From Bradyrhizobium aeschynomenes (GTDB lineage: Bacteria; Pseudomonadota; Alphaproteobacteria; Rhizobiales; Xanthobacteraceae), in contig NZ_JABFDM010000006.1 in NCBI RefSeq assembly GCF_013178945.1, positions 310,001 through 374,000 of the forward strand: a stretch of 64,000 nucleotides of DNA. The letters run 5' to 3'. Of this stretch, positions 34,831 to 44,056 are shown piece by piece. Position 1 is the first letter of the stretch; each line of letters starts with the position of its first letter. The position numbers and the translations under genes were made by a program. Under the pieces are notes generated by a model, which saw nothing but the letters and a program-made list of their open reading frames with translations, made no database searches and had not been told where the DNA came from.

Positions 34831-35400
34831 CTAATCGCTGCCGGACCGGGATCGTCCTAACGGCAGCAGGTTTGCGACCTTCTCGCCGAGCTTGATCAGC
34901 GCCACCAGGCGCGGCCTCGGCACCCTCAGCATCTGCGCGTACCAGCGGTCGACCAGCTCGGTGAACGCCAGCATGTCCTTCAGCCGCTTGGCTGCGACGG
35001 CGCTGATCGTGGGATCGCCGGTCGCCTCCGCCACGCAGGCGCGCAGCGCCGCGATGGCAGGGTCGATCTCGCGCTGCTTGCGGCCGGCGGCGATGCGCTG
35101 CGCGACCTCCCAGATGTCGGTCTCGGCCTCGAAATGATCGCGGCGGTCGCCGAGGATCGGCACGCGCCTGATGAGATCCCAGGCCAGCAGCTCCTTCAGC
35201 GAGTTCGACACGTTGGAGCGCGCCATGCCGAGCGTGTCGGCGATGTCCTCCGCTGTCATCGGCTTCTCCGAGAGATACAGCAGGCCGTGGATCTGGCTCA
35301 CCGAGCGGTTCACGCCCCACTGGTCGCCCATGTCGCCCCAGTTGAGGATGAAGCGTTCGACCGCGGGCGGAAGTTTCTTTTTACCTGTTATTTCTGTCAT
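34831..35400 (-). CDS. GbsR/MarR family transcriptional regulator
   Basis: 189 aa. The opening PPAVERFILNWGDMGDQWG and GLLYLSEKPMTAEDIADTLG, then ARSNVSNSLKELLAWDLIRR (winged helix), are the GbsR subfamily pattern; the C-terminal helices mediate dimerisation. The ATG at 35400 is chosen because it begins the family's usual N-terminus; the frame extends upstream to 35577 without similarity. A 22-bp perfect palindrome is centred on the start codon, pointing to autorepression. It heads the operon GbsR - DUF4166 - TIGR01777. Confidence 0.9.
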   Translation of the reverse strand: MTEITGKKKLPPAVERFILNWGDMGDQWGVNRSVSQIHGLLYLSEKPMTAEDIADTLGMARSNVSNSLKELLAWDLIRRVPILGDRRDHFEAETDIWEVAQRIAAGRKQREIDPAIAALRACVAEATGDPTISAVAAKRLKDMLAFTELVDRWYAQMLRVPRPRLVALIKLGEKVANLLPLGRSRSGSD

Positions 35401-35410
35401 GACAGAAATA
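35389..35410. promoter_or_regulatory. Perfect 22-bp palindrome over the GbsR start codon
   Basis: The core TTTCTGTCATGACAGAAA (35391-35408) extends one TA on each side and is centred at 35400/35401. It includes the GbsR ATG, so a bound dimer would block transcript elongation or initiation and hide the start codon. The size and symmetry fit a MarR/GbsR dimer. Confidence 0.8.
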
Positions 35411-35551
35411 TCTGACTGGCGAGAGTGAATGTCAAGAGCCATCCGGGGTGAACCGGGCAGGCGATCGGCAAGACGCAAGAAGAGGGCGCAAAGCCGCCGC
35501 AACGCGCTGACCGCCTGATCGCCCCCTGCCCTTCTGGAACAGGAGCAAGCC

Positions 35552-36361
35552 ATGACGGCGTCCGACAAGGCCTTCACCGGATCGATTGCGCAGATCTACG
35601 ATCGATTGCTGGTTCCGCTGATCTTCGCGTCCTATGCACAGGACCTCGCGCAGCGCATCGGCGCTCGGCAGCCACGAGATGTCCTGGAGACGGCTGCCGG
35701 AACGGGCATCGTCACGAGGGCGCTGCATGCGAAGCTGCCGCCCGACGTTCCCATCACGGCGACCGATCTCAACGAGCCGATGCTGATGCAGGCGAGAACG
35801 CATCTCGCCGGCGCCGCTCGTGTCCGATGGCAGCAGGCCGATGCGTTGGCGCTGCCCTTTGCCGATCGGAGCTTCGATGTGATCGTGTGCCAGTTCGGCG
35901 CGATGTTCTTTCCCGACCGCGTCAAAGGTTATGCCGAAGCGCGCCGCGCCCTGCGACCGGGGGGCCGTTTCGTCTTCAACGTCTGGGACCGGATCGAGGA
36001 CAACGCCTTTCCCCACGTGGTCCATGAGACGCTGCAGCAGCTGTTTCCCGATGATCCGCCGCAGTTCTTCACGCGTACGCCGCACGGCTACTACGACACC
36101 GAGCGGATCAAGGCCGATCTGACCGCGGCCGGCTTCGCCGACATCGTGATCGAGACGGTCACCCATCGCAGCCGCGCGGCCTCGGCGCATGAGCCGGCGA
36201 TGGCATTCTGCCAGGGCACGCCGATGCGCGGCGAGATCGAGGCGCGCGGGACGCCGGGACTCGAGGCCGCGACACAGGCGGTCGCGGAGGCGCTCGAACG
36301 ACGGTTCGGAGCCGGTCCGATCGAGGGGGCGATTCAGGCGCTGGTGATTTCGGCCGCCTGA
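35552..36361 (+). CDS. Class I SAM-dependent methyltransferase (UbiE/Methyltransf_11 type)
   Basis: 269 aa. SAM motif I is VLETAAGTGIVTRAL, motif II contains ATDLNEPMLMQA, motif III ADALALPFADRSFDVIVCQF, and the post motif RRALRPGGRFVF. The C-terminal half has the helical cap seen in small-molecule methyltransferases. Substrate unknown. The ATG at 35552 has an AGGAGC site. It is divergent from the GbsR operon (151 bp) and may share its regulatory region. Confidence 0.88.
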   Translation: MTASDKAFTGSIAQIYDRLLVPLIFASYAQDLAQRIGARQPRDVLETAAGTGIVTRALHAKLPPDVPITATDLNEPMLMQARTHLAGAARVRWQQADALALPFADRSFDVIVCQFGAMFFPDRVKGYAEARRALRPGGRFVFNVWDRIEDNAFPHVVHETLQQLFPDDPPQFFTRTPHGYYDTERIKADLTAAGFADIVIETVTHRSRAASAHEPAMAFCQGTPMRGEIEARGTPGLEAATQAVAEALERRFGAGPIEGAIQALVISAA

Positions 36362-36383
36362 GCGGCGCGTTCCGTGCGAACGG

Positions 36384-36686
36384 CTAAGAGGTCGGCAGCA
36401 CCGAGAACGACTCGCCGGACCGGCGCAGCTTAATCTGATCGGCCGTCCCTGCCGCGTCGATCACATCATCAACTCGCGCCGCCGGAGGTCCCTTGCGACA
36501 GGCTGAGACCATCGCCGCGACATCATCGGCAGGACCGGCGAATACCGCCTCGACACTGCCGTCGGCCCGGTTGCGGACCCAGCCTTCGAGGCCGTTCAGG
36601 ATGGCCTGATCCTCGACCCAGGCGCGATAGCCGACGCCCTGGACGCGGCCGCGCACCGTGACGTGAACGATCGCGCGATTGCTCAT
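36384..36686 (-). CDS. acyP: Acylphosphatase
   Basis: 100 aa. It hydrolyses acyl phosphates such as acetyl phosphate or carbamoyl phosphate. The catalytic Arg is in GRVQGVGYRAW and the catalytic Asn in WVRNRADGSVEAV, both of the standard signature. The ATG at 36686 overlaps the stop of the upstream lyase gene in an ATGA, so the two are translated together. Confidence 0.95.
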   Translation of the reverse strand: MSNRAIVHVTVRGRVQGVGYRAWVEDQAILNGLEGWVRNRADGSVEAVFAGPADDVAAMVSACRKGPPAARVDDVIDAAGTADQIKLRRSGESFSVLPTS

Positions 36687-37549
36687 GATCCGAGCCCCAG
36701 AAAATCGCGCAGACGCGTCTTGACGTCGGCGTCGCGCATGACACGCGCAGTCAACTCGGCGGACGGCAGCCCCTTCAGCTGCTCCGGCGAGGCACCCTCG
36801 CGCAGCGCCTTCAGCGTCTCGTAGACCGCCTGTGTCGCCGCAGCGATCGGAGCATGGCCCTGCAGCGCGACGCGAACGCGGCGTGCGGCGAGATAGCCGA
36901 GGTCGGACATCTCCTTCGGCGCGCCGCCGAGCACGATCGGCAACGTGGTCGCTGCGGCGATCGCATCGAGCTGAGCGCGCGCGGTGATGCCGGTGAAGAA
37001 CAGTCCGTCGACGCCGCATGCCTCGTAGGCCTTGGCCCGCGCAATCGCGTCATCGAGCGAGGTGATGGCGACGGCGCCGGTCCGCCCCAGGACGACCAGC
37101 GAGGGATCGCTGCGGCCGAGAAGCGCAGCCTTGATCTTGCCGACTCCTTCATCCAGCGAGATCAGCTGCGGCTTGGCCGCACCGAACGCCTGCGGCAGCA
37201 GCGTATCCTCGATGGTGACACCGGCGGCCCCCGCGGCTTCCAGCTCCTGCACGGTGCGCCGCACGTTCATCGCATTGCCATAGCCGTGATCGGCATCGAC
37301 CAGCACCGGCAGCGCCGCGGCGCGCGACATCCGCCGCATCTGCTCGGCGAGTTCGGTGAGCGTAATCAGCGCAATGTCGGGATCGCCGAGCACGGCAAGC
37401 GACGCGGCCGAGCCGCCGAACATGCCGAGCTCGAAGCCGAGATCCTCGGCGATGCGGATCGAGATCGCGTCGTGGACCGAGCCGGGATGGATGCAGCGGT
37501 CGCCGGCAAGGATGGAGCGTAACGCTTCTCGACGTGCACGGAAGGTCAT
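36683..37549 (-). CDS. Isocitrate lyase/PEP mutase superfamily lyase, oxaloacetate-decarboxylase-like
   Basis: 288 aa TIM barrel. Metal and substrate elements are VLVDADHGYGNAMNVRRTVQ and GVTIEDTLLP. The KKCGH-type catalytic loop of isocitrate lyase is absent, as in the oxaloacetate decarboxylase (PA4872) branch. It probably decarboxylates oxaloacetate or a related 2-oxo acid. The ATG at 37549 has AGGAG six bases upstream; the ATG at 37570 is less likely. It is coupled to acyP downstream. Confidence 0.85.
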   Translation of the reverse strand: MTFRARREALRSILAGDRCIHPGSVHDAISIRIAEDLGFELGMFGGSAASLAVLGDPDIALITLTELAEQMRRMSRAAALPVLVDADHGYGNAMNVRRTVQELEAAGAAGVTIEDTLLPQAFGAAKPQLISLDEGVGKIKAALLGRSDPSLVVLGRTGAVAITSLDDAIARAKAYEACGVDGLFFTGITARAQLDAIAAATTLPIVLGGAPKEMSDLGYLAARRVRVALQGHAPIAAATQAVYETLKALREGASPEQLKGLPSAELTARVMRDADVKTRLRDFLGLGS

Positions 37550-37561
37550 CCCAGGCTCCTC

Positions 37562-37687
37562 TCTCGTCATTGCAAGGAGCCAACCGGTCTGCGCAAAGCA
37601 CGACCGGTGACGGGCTCCGCGACGAAGCAATCCAGAGTCATCCGCCGAGCCCTGGATTGCGTCGCTGCGCTCGCAAGGACGACGGTT
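37562..37687. repeat. Decayed REP-like inverted repeat
   Basis: GACGAAGCAATCCAG (37621-37635) pairs with CTGGATTGCGTC (37652-37663). The outer ends CGTCATTGCAAGGAGC (37565-37580) and GCTCGCAAGGACGACG (37669-37684) also resemble the element at 53651. The left side carries an extra CGGT-containing insertion. It lies between pccA and the lyase gene. Confidence 0.65.
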
Positions 37688-37691
37688 AGAC

Positions 37692-39707
37692 TTACGCGAA
37701 CTCCAGGATCAGCGCGTCGACGGCCAGCGTCGCTCCCGCCGAGGCGTGGACCTTCTTCACGGTGCCGTCCTGCTCGGCGCGCAGCACGTTCTGCATCTTC
37801 ATGGCCTCGACCACGGCCAAGGTCTCGCCGGCCTTGACCTCCTGCCCTTCGGTCACGGCGATCGAGACCACGAGGCCGGGCATCGGGCACAGCAGCTTCT
37901 TGCCGCTATCGCCGGCGGTGACGACCGGCATCAGCCGCGCCGCCGCCGCCTCGGCTTCGGTGTAGACATAGACGGGAGCTTCGACACCCTGATGCGCAAG
38001 CCGCATGCCATTCGGGATCGGGCGCGTCTGCACGGCGATCTCAGCGCCGTCGATGGTGCCGTGCCACACCGCGTCACCCGGCTTCCAATCGGACACGAGC
38101 TGATGCGCCGGACCGACCTTGCCGTCGGCGGCGACGAAGCGGACCGTGATCGCGCCATGATCCCTGGTGATGTCGAGCAGGATCTCGTCGCGGCCGAGCC
38201 ACACCGCGCGGCGGCCCTGGCGCTTCACCGGACGGCCGATCATCTGCTGCGAGATCTGCCGCTTGCGCTCGCCGAGCACGTGATCGATCGCAGCCCCCAC
38301 CGCCGCCAGCCGTCGCGCGATCTCGCCTTCCGGCGCACGTGCGGCAAAGCCCTTGGGAAACTCCTCGGCGATGAAGCCGGTCGACAGCCGCCCTTCGCGC
38401 CAGCGCGGATGGTTCATCAGCGCCGACAGGAACGGGATGTTGTGGCGGATGCCATCGACGTAGAACGCATCGAGCGCGGTCGACTGCGCCTCGATCGCCG
38501 CGGCGCGCGACGGCGCGTGGGTGACGAGCTTGGCGATCATCGGATCGTAGTAGATCGAGATCTCGCCGCCCTCCTGCACGCCGGTGTCGTTGCGCACGGT
38601 GATGCCATCCGCCTTGCTCTCCGCCGGCGGGCGATACTTCACCAGGCGGCCGATGGACGGCAGGAAGCTGCGGAACGGGTCCTCGGCATAGACGCGCGAT
38701 TCTACCGCCCAGCCGGTCAGGCTGACATCCTTCTGCGCCAGCGCGAGCTTCTCGCCGGCAGCGACGCGGATCATCTGTTCGACGAGGTCGATTCCGGTGA
38801 CGAGTTCGGTCACGGGATGCTCGACCTGGAGGCGCGTGTTCATCTCCAGGAAGTAGAAGCTCTTGTCCTGGCCGGCGACGAACTCGACGGTGCCCGCGGA
38901 ATCGTAGTTCACGGCCTTGGCGAGCGCGACCGCCTGCTCGCCCATCTTGCGCCGTGTCTCCTCGTCGAGCAGCGGCGACGGCGCCTCCTCGATGACCTTC
39001 TGGTTACGGCGCTGGATCGAGCATTCGCGCTCGCCGAGATAGATCACGTTGCCATGCTTGTCGCCGAGCACCTGGATCTCGATGTGGCGCGGATCGACGA
39101 TGAACTTCTCGACGAAGACCCGGTCGTCGCCGAACGAGGCCTTCGCCTCGGCCTTGGCGAGATTGAAGCCTTCCGCCACCTCCGCGGTCGAGTGCGCAAT
39201 GCGCATGCCCTTGCCGCCGCCGCCGGCGGAAGCCTTGATCATGACAGGATAACCGATCTCGTCGGCAATGCGCACGGCGTGCTTGTCGTCCTCGATGACG
39301 CCAAGGAAGCCGGGCACGGTCGAGACCTTGGCCTTGGCCGCAGCCTTCTTCGATTCGATCTTGTCGCCCATCGCGGCGATGGCACCGGGATTGGGGCCGA
39401 TGAAGACGATGCCGGCCTCGGCCAGCGCGCGCGGGAATGCCTCGCGCTCGGACAGGAAGCCATAGCCGGGATGCACCGCCTCGGCGCCGGTCTTCTTGCA
39501 GGCCTCGACGATGCGGTCGATGAGGAGATAGCTCTCGGCGGCGGCCGGCGGCCCGATCAGCACGGCATCGTCGGCCATCTCGACATGCAGCGCGTCACGA
39601 TCGGCTTCCGAATAGACCGCAACGGTCCTGATTCCCATGCGGCGGGCGGTCTTGATGACCCGGCAGGCGATCTCGCCGCGGTTCGCGATCAGAATGGTCT
39701 TGAACAT
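37692..39707 (-). CDS. pccA: Propionyl/acetyl-CoA carboxylase alpha (biotin carboxylase + BCCP) subunit
   Basis: 671 aa. It carries the biotin carboxylase N-domain (TILIANRGEIACRV), ATP-grasp (SAGGGGKGMR, FVEKFIVDPRHIEIQVLGD), the carboxylase C-domain, a BT-like domain and a C-terminal biotinyl domain with EAMKMQ, whose Lys carries biotin. The length and layout match propionyl-CoA carboxylase alpha of Rhizobiales better than acetyl-CoA AccC (which lacks the biotinyl part). The beta subunit is not in the window. The start at 39707 (MFKTILIANRG) is standard for the family. Confidence 0.92.
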   Translation of the reverse strand: MFKTILIANRGEIACRVIKTARRMGIRTVAVYSEADRDALHVEMADDAVLIGPPAAAESYLLIDRIVEACKKTGAEAVHPGYGFLSEREAFPRALAEAGIVFIGPNPGAIAAMGDKIESKKAAAKAKVSTVPGFLGVIEDDKHAVRIADEIGYPVMIKASAGGGGKGMRIAHSTAEVAEGFNLAKAEAKASFGDDRVFVEKFIVDPRHIEIQVLGDKHGNVIYLGERECSIQRRNQKVIEEAPSPLLDEETRRKMGEQAVALAKAVNYDSAGTVEFVAGQDKSFYFLEMNTRLQVEHPVTELVTGIDLVEQMIRVAAGEKLALAQKDVSLTGWAVESRVYAEDPFRSFLPSIGRLVKYRPPAESKADGITVRNDTGVQEGGEISIYYDPMIAKLVTHAPSRAAAIEAQSTALDAFYVDGIRHNIPFLSALMNHPRWREGRLSTGFIAEEFPKGFAARAPEGEIARRLAAVGAAIDHVLGERKRQISQQMIGRPVKRQGRRAVWLGRDEILLDITRDHGAITVRFVAADGKVGPAHQLVSDWKPGDAVWHGTIDGAEIAVQTRPIPNGMRLAHQGVEAPVYVYTEAEAAAARLMPVVTAGDSGKKLLCPMPGLVVSIAVTEGQEVKAGETLAVVEAMKMQNVLRAEQDGTVKKVHASAGATLAVDALILEFA

Positions 39708-39865
39708 GTTTTTTCTTGATACCTTTGGGCGGGCTCCCCGCTCACGGCACAGGCGCGACCACCGCGAGCTCCGCGGTTCGTCTATAGCAAAATCGCCCGC
39801 GCGCAACCCGCCTGTCGGTGCGATCCCTGCGCATCTCGCAGGCATGCCAGAGACCAGCTCTCCCG

Positions 39866-40105
39866 TCACCCGGAATAGCTGTGGAAACGTCCTCGCGCAT
39901 AGGCGTGGGAGACCGCCTTCATCAGCTCGGTGACCTCGGTCTCGAGATAATCATTTGCAACAATCAGCGCGCGAATGGTCGCCCTGAGGTCACCACCGCA
40001 GGCTGCGATCGCCTGATCCACGGCTTCATCGAGTGCGCCATCGGCGGGCTCCCCGGCTTTGGCATGCAATTCAGACGGCATGGCGTGATGGCGATCCTCG
40101 CTCAA
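39866..40105 (-). CDS. Small conserved hypothetical protein (79 aa)
   Basis: A mixed-charge helical protein that ends with YARGRFHSYSG and has the core ACGGDLRATIRALIVANDYL. I know near-identical small proteins from Bradyrhizobium and relatives, always without function; no domain or membrane segment is visible. The start could be TTG 40105 or ATG 40081; the ATG has GAGGA at about 12 bases, so both are weak. It sits between pccA and the metallopeptidase gene. Confidence 0.6.
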   Translation of the reverse strand: MSEDRHHAMPSELHAKAGEPADGALDEAVDQAIAACGGDLRATIRALIVANDYLETEVTELMKAVSHAYARGRFHSYSG

Positions 40106-40147
40106 GTCGCCCCATGTTCACATTATGTTCTCTCGAGTCAAGGCTGA

Positions 40148-41272
40148 TCACGCCGCCCCGACCTCCTCCTGGTCCTGCTGCGGCTCAATCTCCGGCGCCA
40201 GTGCTGCCTGCTTGTCCGGCCCCCCCTCGCGCACCAGCTCGTGAATGAAAGCGAGCTTGGCGATGACCGGAGGCGTCAGGATGAAGGGATAGAGGTCGCG
40301 CGCGCCCATCGCCCGGGCGACGCTGTTCATGGCGAAGGTGAAGGGCAGCCAGGCATGGACGATCGTGTCGAAATCCTCGGCGACATAGGGATCGAACGTA
40401 ACACGCGCGGTCAGCCCGCCGATCTGATCGGCCGGCGGATCGATCTCGATGCCGAATTCGGAGGCCATCTCCAGCGTGTCGACGATGTGCAGATAATGCG
40501 CCCAGGTCTCGGCGAAGTCCTCCCACGGATGGGTGGTCGCATAGGCCGAGACGTAGTTGTCCTGCCAGTCCGGCGGCGCGCCCGCATCGTAGTGACGCTT
40601 GAGCGCCTCGCCATAATCCAGGCTGTCGTCGCCGAACACGGCGCGGCAGTCGTCGAGCCTGCCGGCGTCGCGGACCAGCACGTCCCAGAAATAGTGCCCG
40701 ACCTCGTGGCGGAAATGACCGAGCAGCGTCCGGTACGGCTCGTCCATCTCCAGCCGGCGCCGCTCGCGCTCGAACTCGTCGGCCTCGGCCAGCGCGATGG
40801 TGATCAGCCCGTTGTCGTGGCCGGTCAGAACCTTTTGCTGGCCGGCGGGATCATCGGCCAGGAAGTTGAAGATCAGCCCGTGCTGAGGATCCTCTGTCCG
40901 GGTTTTGACCGGCAGCTGCCAGCGGATCAGGGAATAGAACAGCCGGTGCTTGGCCACCTCCAGCTCGCGCCAGCCGGCCAGCTGCACCGCATCCGACAGA
41001 TTGGGAATGGTGCCGTTGTGACGGCAGGCGCGACAAAACCCGGCGGTCTCACCGGCCTCCAGCAGCCAGTTGCAGGCGTCGTGCTCGGCATTGGCGCAGA
41101 AGAATCGCCCCTCGCCCCCATCCGCCAGCGTCCGAAAGCCCTCACCGACCGGCTCGATCGCCGACAGGGTCTGCCGCTCCGGCATGAACGCGAGCTGGTG
41201 GCCGCAGCGGCCGCAGCTGCGATTCTCGAAATGCAGGATGTTCTTGCAGGCCTGGCAGACGAAGAGCTTCAC
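40148..41272 (-). CDS. Zinc-binding metallopeptidase with N-terminal zinc ribbon
   Basis: 374 aa. The N-terminal zinc ribbons use CQACKN, CGRCGH and, further on, CRACRHNG. The peptidase part holds HFRHEVGHYFWD (HExxH variant HEVGH) and the third-ligand region PWEDFAETWAHYLH, as in the 'putative zinc-binding metallopeptidase' family (DUF2248-like). No signal peptide, so it is cytoplasmic. Substrate unknown. It ends in an acidic, Gln/Glu-rich tail. Confidence 0.85.
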   Translation of the reverse strand: MKLFVCQACKNILHFENRSCGRCGHQLAFMPERQTLSAIEPVGEGFRTLADGGEGRFFCANAEHDACNWLLEAGETAGFCRACRHNGTIPNLSDAVQLAGWRELEVAKHRLFYSLIRWQLPVKTRTEDPQHGLIFNFLADDPAGQQKVLTGHDNGLITIALAEADEFERERRRLEMDEPYRTLLGHFRHEVGHYFWDVLVRDAGRLDDCRAVFGDDSLDYGEALKRHYDAGAPPDWQDNYVSAYATTHPWEDFAETWAHYLHIVDTLEMASEFGIEIDPPADQIGGLTARVTFDPYVAEDFDTIVHAWLPFTFAMNSVARAMGARDLYPFILTPPVIAKLAFIHELVREGGPDKQAALAPEIEPQQDQEEVGAA

Positions 41273-41498
41273 GGGGAGGACCTACGCGTTGCATTGTTCA
41301 GCGCCTGACGACGCGCGACAGTAACAGTCCGTTCCGGGGATGCGGAACTTTTTATCTGCCCCGGCGTTCCCGTCATGCAGGCGTTTGCCTGCCTCAATCG
41401 CTGGCCAGTTTGCTTTTCGTGACCCTAATGTCGCCACGCTTCCGAACAGCCGCAGTGGAATCCTGCGGCGACCGTTCGTCCACCCAGTGCAGGTCAGC

Positions 41499-43967
41499 AT
41501 GAGCAGCGCGGATGCGCCCAGACACGACGCGCTTCCCGAGGCCACCGGCGCAATCGAGCTGCGGCAGCACATCGAGGAGATCGCACGCGACCGCGACCAG
41601 GCCTATCGGGCCCTGCAGGAGCGCGAGGCGGAGCTGGCGCGGATCCAGCGCATCGCGCGGGTCGGCGGCGTCGAGGTCGATCTGCGTGAAGGCTTTCGCA
41701 ACCGCCGCTCGCCCGAATATCTGATCATTCACGGCCTGCCGCCCGAGGCGGCCAACGAGACGCACGAAGATTGGGTCAAGCGGGTCCACCCTGACGATCG
41801 CGTCAAGGCCGAGCAGGACTTCATCGCTGCGGTCAAGAGCAAGCAGGAGGACTACACCACCGAATACCGCATCATCCGTCCCAGCGATGGCGAGATCCGC
41901 TGGATCCGCGTCATTGCGCGCATCGAGCGCGACTGGAACGGCCGCGCGATCCGCCTGGTGGGAGCGCATATCGACGTCACCGACCAGATGCTCGCGCAGG
42001 CCAAGCTGCGCGAAAGCGAGCAGCGCTTCCGGCTGATTGCCGACAGCGCGCCGGTGCCGATCTGGGTAACGAAGCTCGATCGCACCCGCTCCTTCGTCAA
42101 TCGCGCCTATGTCGATTTCCTCGGCGTGTCCGCCGAGGAGGCCCTCGCCTTCGACTGGCGCAAGGCGCTGCATCCCGAGGACCTGCCGCGCATCCTCGCG
42201 CAGCAGCAATCGGGCGAGTGCTCGCTGAAGCCGTTCTTCCTCGAAGCGCGCTATCGCCGTGCCGATGGACAATGGCGCTGGCTGCGTTCGGAATCGCAAC
42301 CGCGCTGGGATGCGAACGGCAAGCACATCGGCTTCATCGGCGTCGCCCACGACGTGACGGCCGCCAAGCAGGCTGAGATCGAGCTCCGCCGCCTCAACGA
42401 GACCCTGGAGGAGCGCATCCGGGAGCGCACCGCCCAGCTCGCGGCCAACGAGGCGCGCATGCGCGCGATCTTCGACACCAGCAATCAGTACCAGGGCATT
42501 CTGGACATCGAGGGCCGCGTCACCCATGCGAACCGCATCGCGCTCGCCGGCATGCGCGCCGGCGACGTCGACGTGATCGGCGTCAGGCTGTGGGAGGCGC
42601 CGTGGTTCACCCAGACCCCAGGTGTGACGGAGATGGTGCGCAAGGCGTTTGCGCGCGTACTCGAGGGGGACAGCTTCAGCACCGAGGTGCGGCTGGATTT
42701 CGCCAGCGGCGAGCGGCATTTCGAGCTGTCGATGCGGCCTCTGCTCGACCAGCACGATGCGATCATGGGCGCCGTGGCCGAGGCCGTCGACATCACCGAG
42801 CGCATCCAGGGCGAGGAGCTGCTGCGCCAGTCGCAGAAGATGGAGGCTGTCGGCCAGCTCACCGGCGGCGTGGCGCACGACTTCAACAATCTGCTGACGA
42901 TCATTCGCTCGGCGACGGATTTCCTGCGCCGCCGCGATCTGCCGGAGGAGCGGCGCAGGCGCTATGTCGACGCCATCTCCGAGACGGTCGAGCGCGCCTC
43001 GAAGCTGACGGCGCAACTGCTGGCGTTCGCGCGGCGGCAGCCATTGACCCCGCAGGTGTTCAATGTCGGCGAGCAGGTCGACAGCGTGGTGCAGCTGATC
43101 CGCCCGCTCGTCGGCAGCCGCATCCAGATCCAGCTTGCCGTCCCCGACAGCAGCCTGTTCACCCTGGCCGACGTCGCGCAATTCCAGACCGCCCTGATCA
43201 ACCTCGCGGTGAACGCGCGCGACGCCATGAACGGCGAAGGACGGCTGACGATCAGCGTGCAGAGCACCGAGGCCATCCCCGCGTTGCGCGGCCAGAGCGC
43301 GCGACCCGGCGCCTTCATCGCCATTTCGGTCGCCGACACCGGAGGCGGCATCGCGCCTCAGCATCTCAACGCGATCTTCGAACCGTTCTTCACCACGAAG
43401 GAAGTGGGCAAAGGCACCGGCCTCGGCCTCAGCCAGGCGTTCGGCTTCGCCAAGCAGTCGGAAGGCGACATCGCCGTGGATAGCAGGCTGGGCCATGGCG
43501 CGAGCTTCACGATCTATCTGCCGCAGGCATCGGCGCCGCAGACCGGCCCGGATGCGAGCTTGGCCCGCATCGAGCCGGCCACCATCGGTCGCGGCTACCG
43601 CGTGCTGGTGGTCGAGGACAATGACGAGGTCGGGCAGTTCTCGACCGAGCTGCTCGAGGACCTCGGCTATGTCACGCGCCGCGTCGCCAATGGCCAGGAC
43701 GCCCTGGCGATCCTGGCCGACAACGAGTTCGCCGTCGATCTCGTCTTCTCCGACGTGATCATGCCCGGCATCAACGGCCTCGAGCTCGCCGGCATCATCC
43801 GCGAACGCTACCCCGGCCTGCCGGTCGTACTCACCTCCGGCTACAGCCACGTTCTGGCGGAGAATGCCCATCATGGCTTCGAGCTGATCAAGAAGCCCTA
43901 TTCGGTGGAGTCGCTGTCGCGCATCCTGCGCAAGGCGATGGCGGAGAAGGCACCGCTGCCGCGCTGA
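41499..43967 (+). CDS. Hybrid sensor histidine kinase with three PAS domains and receiver
   Basis: 822 aa, soluble. Three PAS modules (about 50-165, 170-295, 315-435), each with PAC-like ends (VGAHIDVTDQ, FIGVAHDVTAA, VAEAVDITERI), lead to HisKA with His460 in GGVAHDFNNLL. Then come HATPase (NLAVNARDAMN, GTGLGLSQAFGF) and a C-terminal receiver with phospho-Asp752 in VFSDVIMPGI. No transmembrane segment. It probably autophosphorylates in response to a cytosolic cue and passes phosphate to its own receiver. Start at ATG 41499 (MSSADAPRHD); the frame extends to 41340 without similarity. Confidence 0.92.
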   Translation: MSSADAPRHDALPEATGAIELRQHIEEIARDRDQAYRALQEREAELARIQRIARVGGVEVDLREGFRNRRSPEYLIIHGLPPEAANETHEDWVKRVHPDDRVKAEQDFIAAVKSKQEDYTTEYRIIRPSDGEIRWIRVIARIERDWNGRAIRLVGAHIDVTDQMLAQAKLRESEQRFRLIADSAPVPIWVTKLDRTRSFVNRAYVDFLGVSAEEALAFDWRKALHPEDLPRILAQQQSGECSLKPFFLEARYRRADGQWRWLRSESQPRWDANGKHIGFIGVAHDVTAAKQAEIELRRLNETLEERIRERTAQLAANEARMRAIFDTSNQYQGILDIEGRVTHANRIALAGMRAGDVDVIGVRLWEAPWFTQTPGVTEMVRKAFARVLEGDSFSTEVRLDFASGERHFELSMRPLLDQHDAIMGAVAEAVDITERIQGEELLRQSQKMEAVGQLTGGVAHDFNNLLTIIRSATDFLRRRDLPEERRRRYVDAISETVERASKLTAQLLAFARRQPLTPQVFNVGEQVDSVVQLIRPLVGSRIQIQLAVPDSSLFTLADVAQFQTALINLAVNARDAMNGEGRLTISVQSTEAIPALRGQSARPGAFIAISVADTGGGIAPQHLNAIFEPFFTTKEVGKGTGLGLSQAFGFAKQSEGDIAVDSRLGHGASFTIYLPQASAPQTGPDASLARIEPATIGRGYRVLVVEDNDEVGQFSTELLEDLGYVTRRVANGQDALAILADNEFAVDLVFSDVIMPGINGLELAGIIRERYPGLPVVLTSGYSHVLAENAHHGFELIKKPYSVESLSRILRKAMAEKAPLPR

Positions 43968-44056
43968 CCCCGCATGCGGCCGCGGGAACCAACATTGCCG
44001 ATCGGGCGTTCTGTTCCGCGAACGAGCTGCAGCAATCAGCGTCCCGCGCATTTGCG

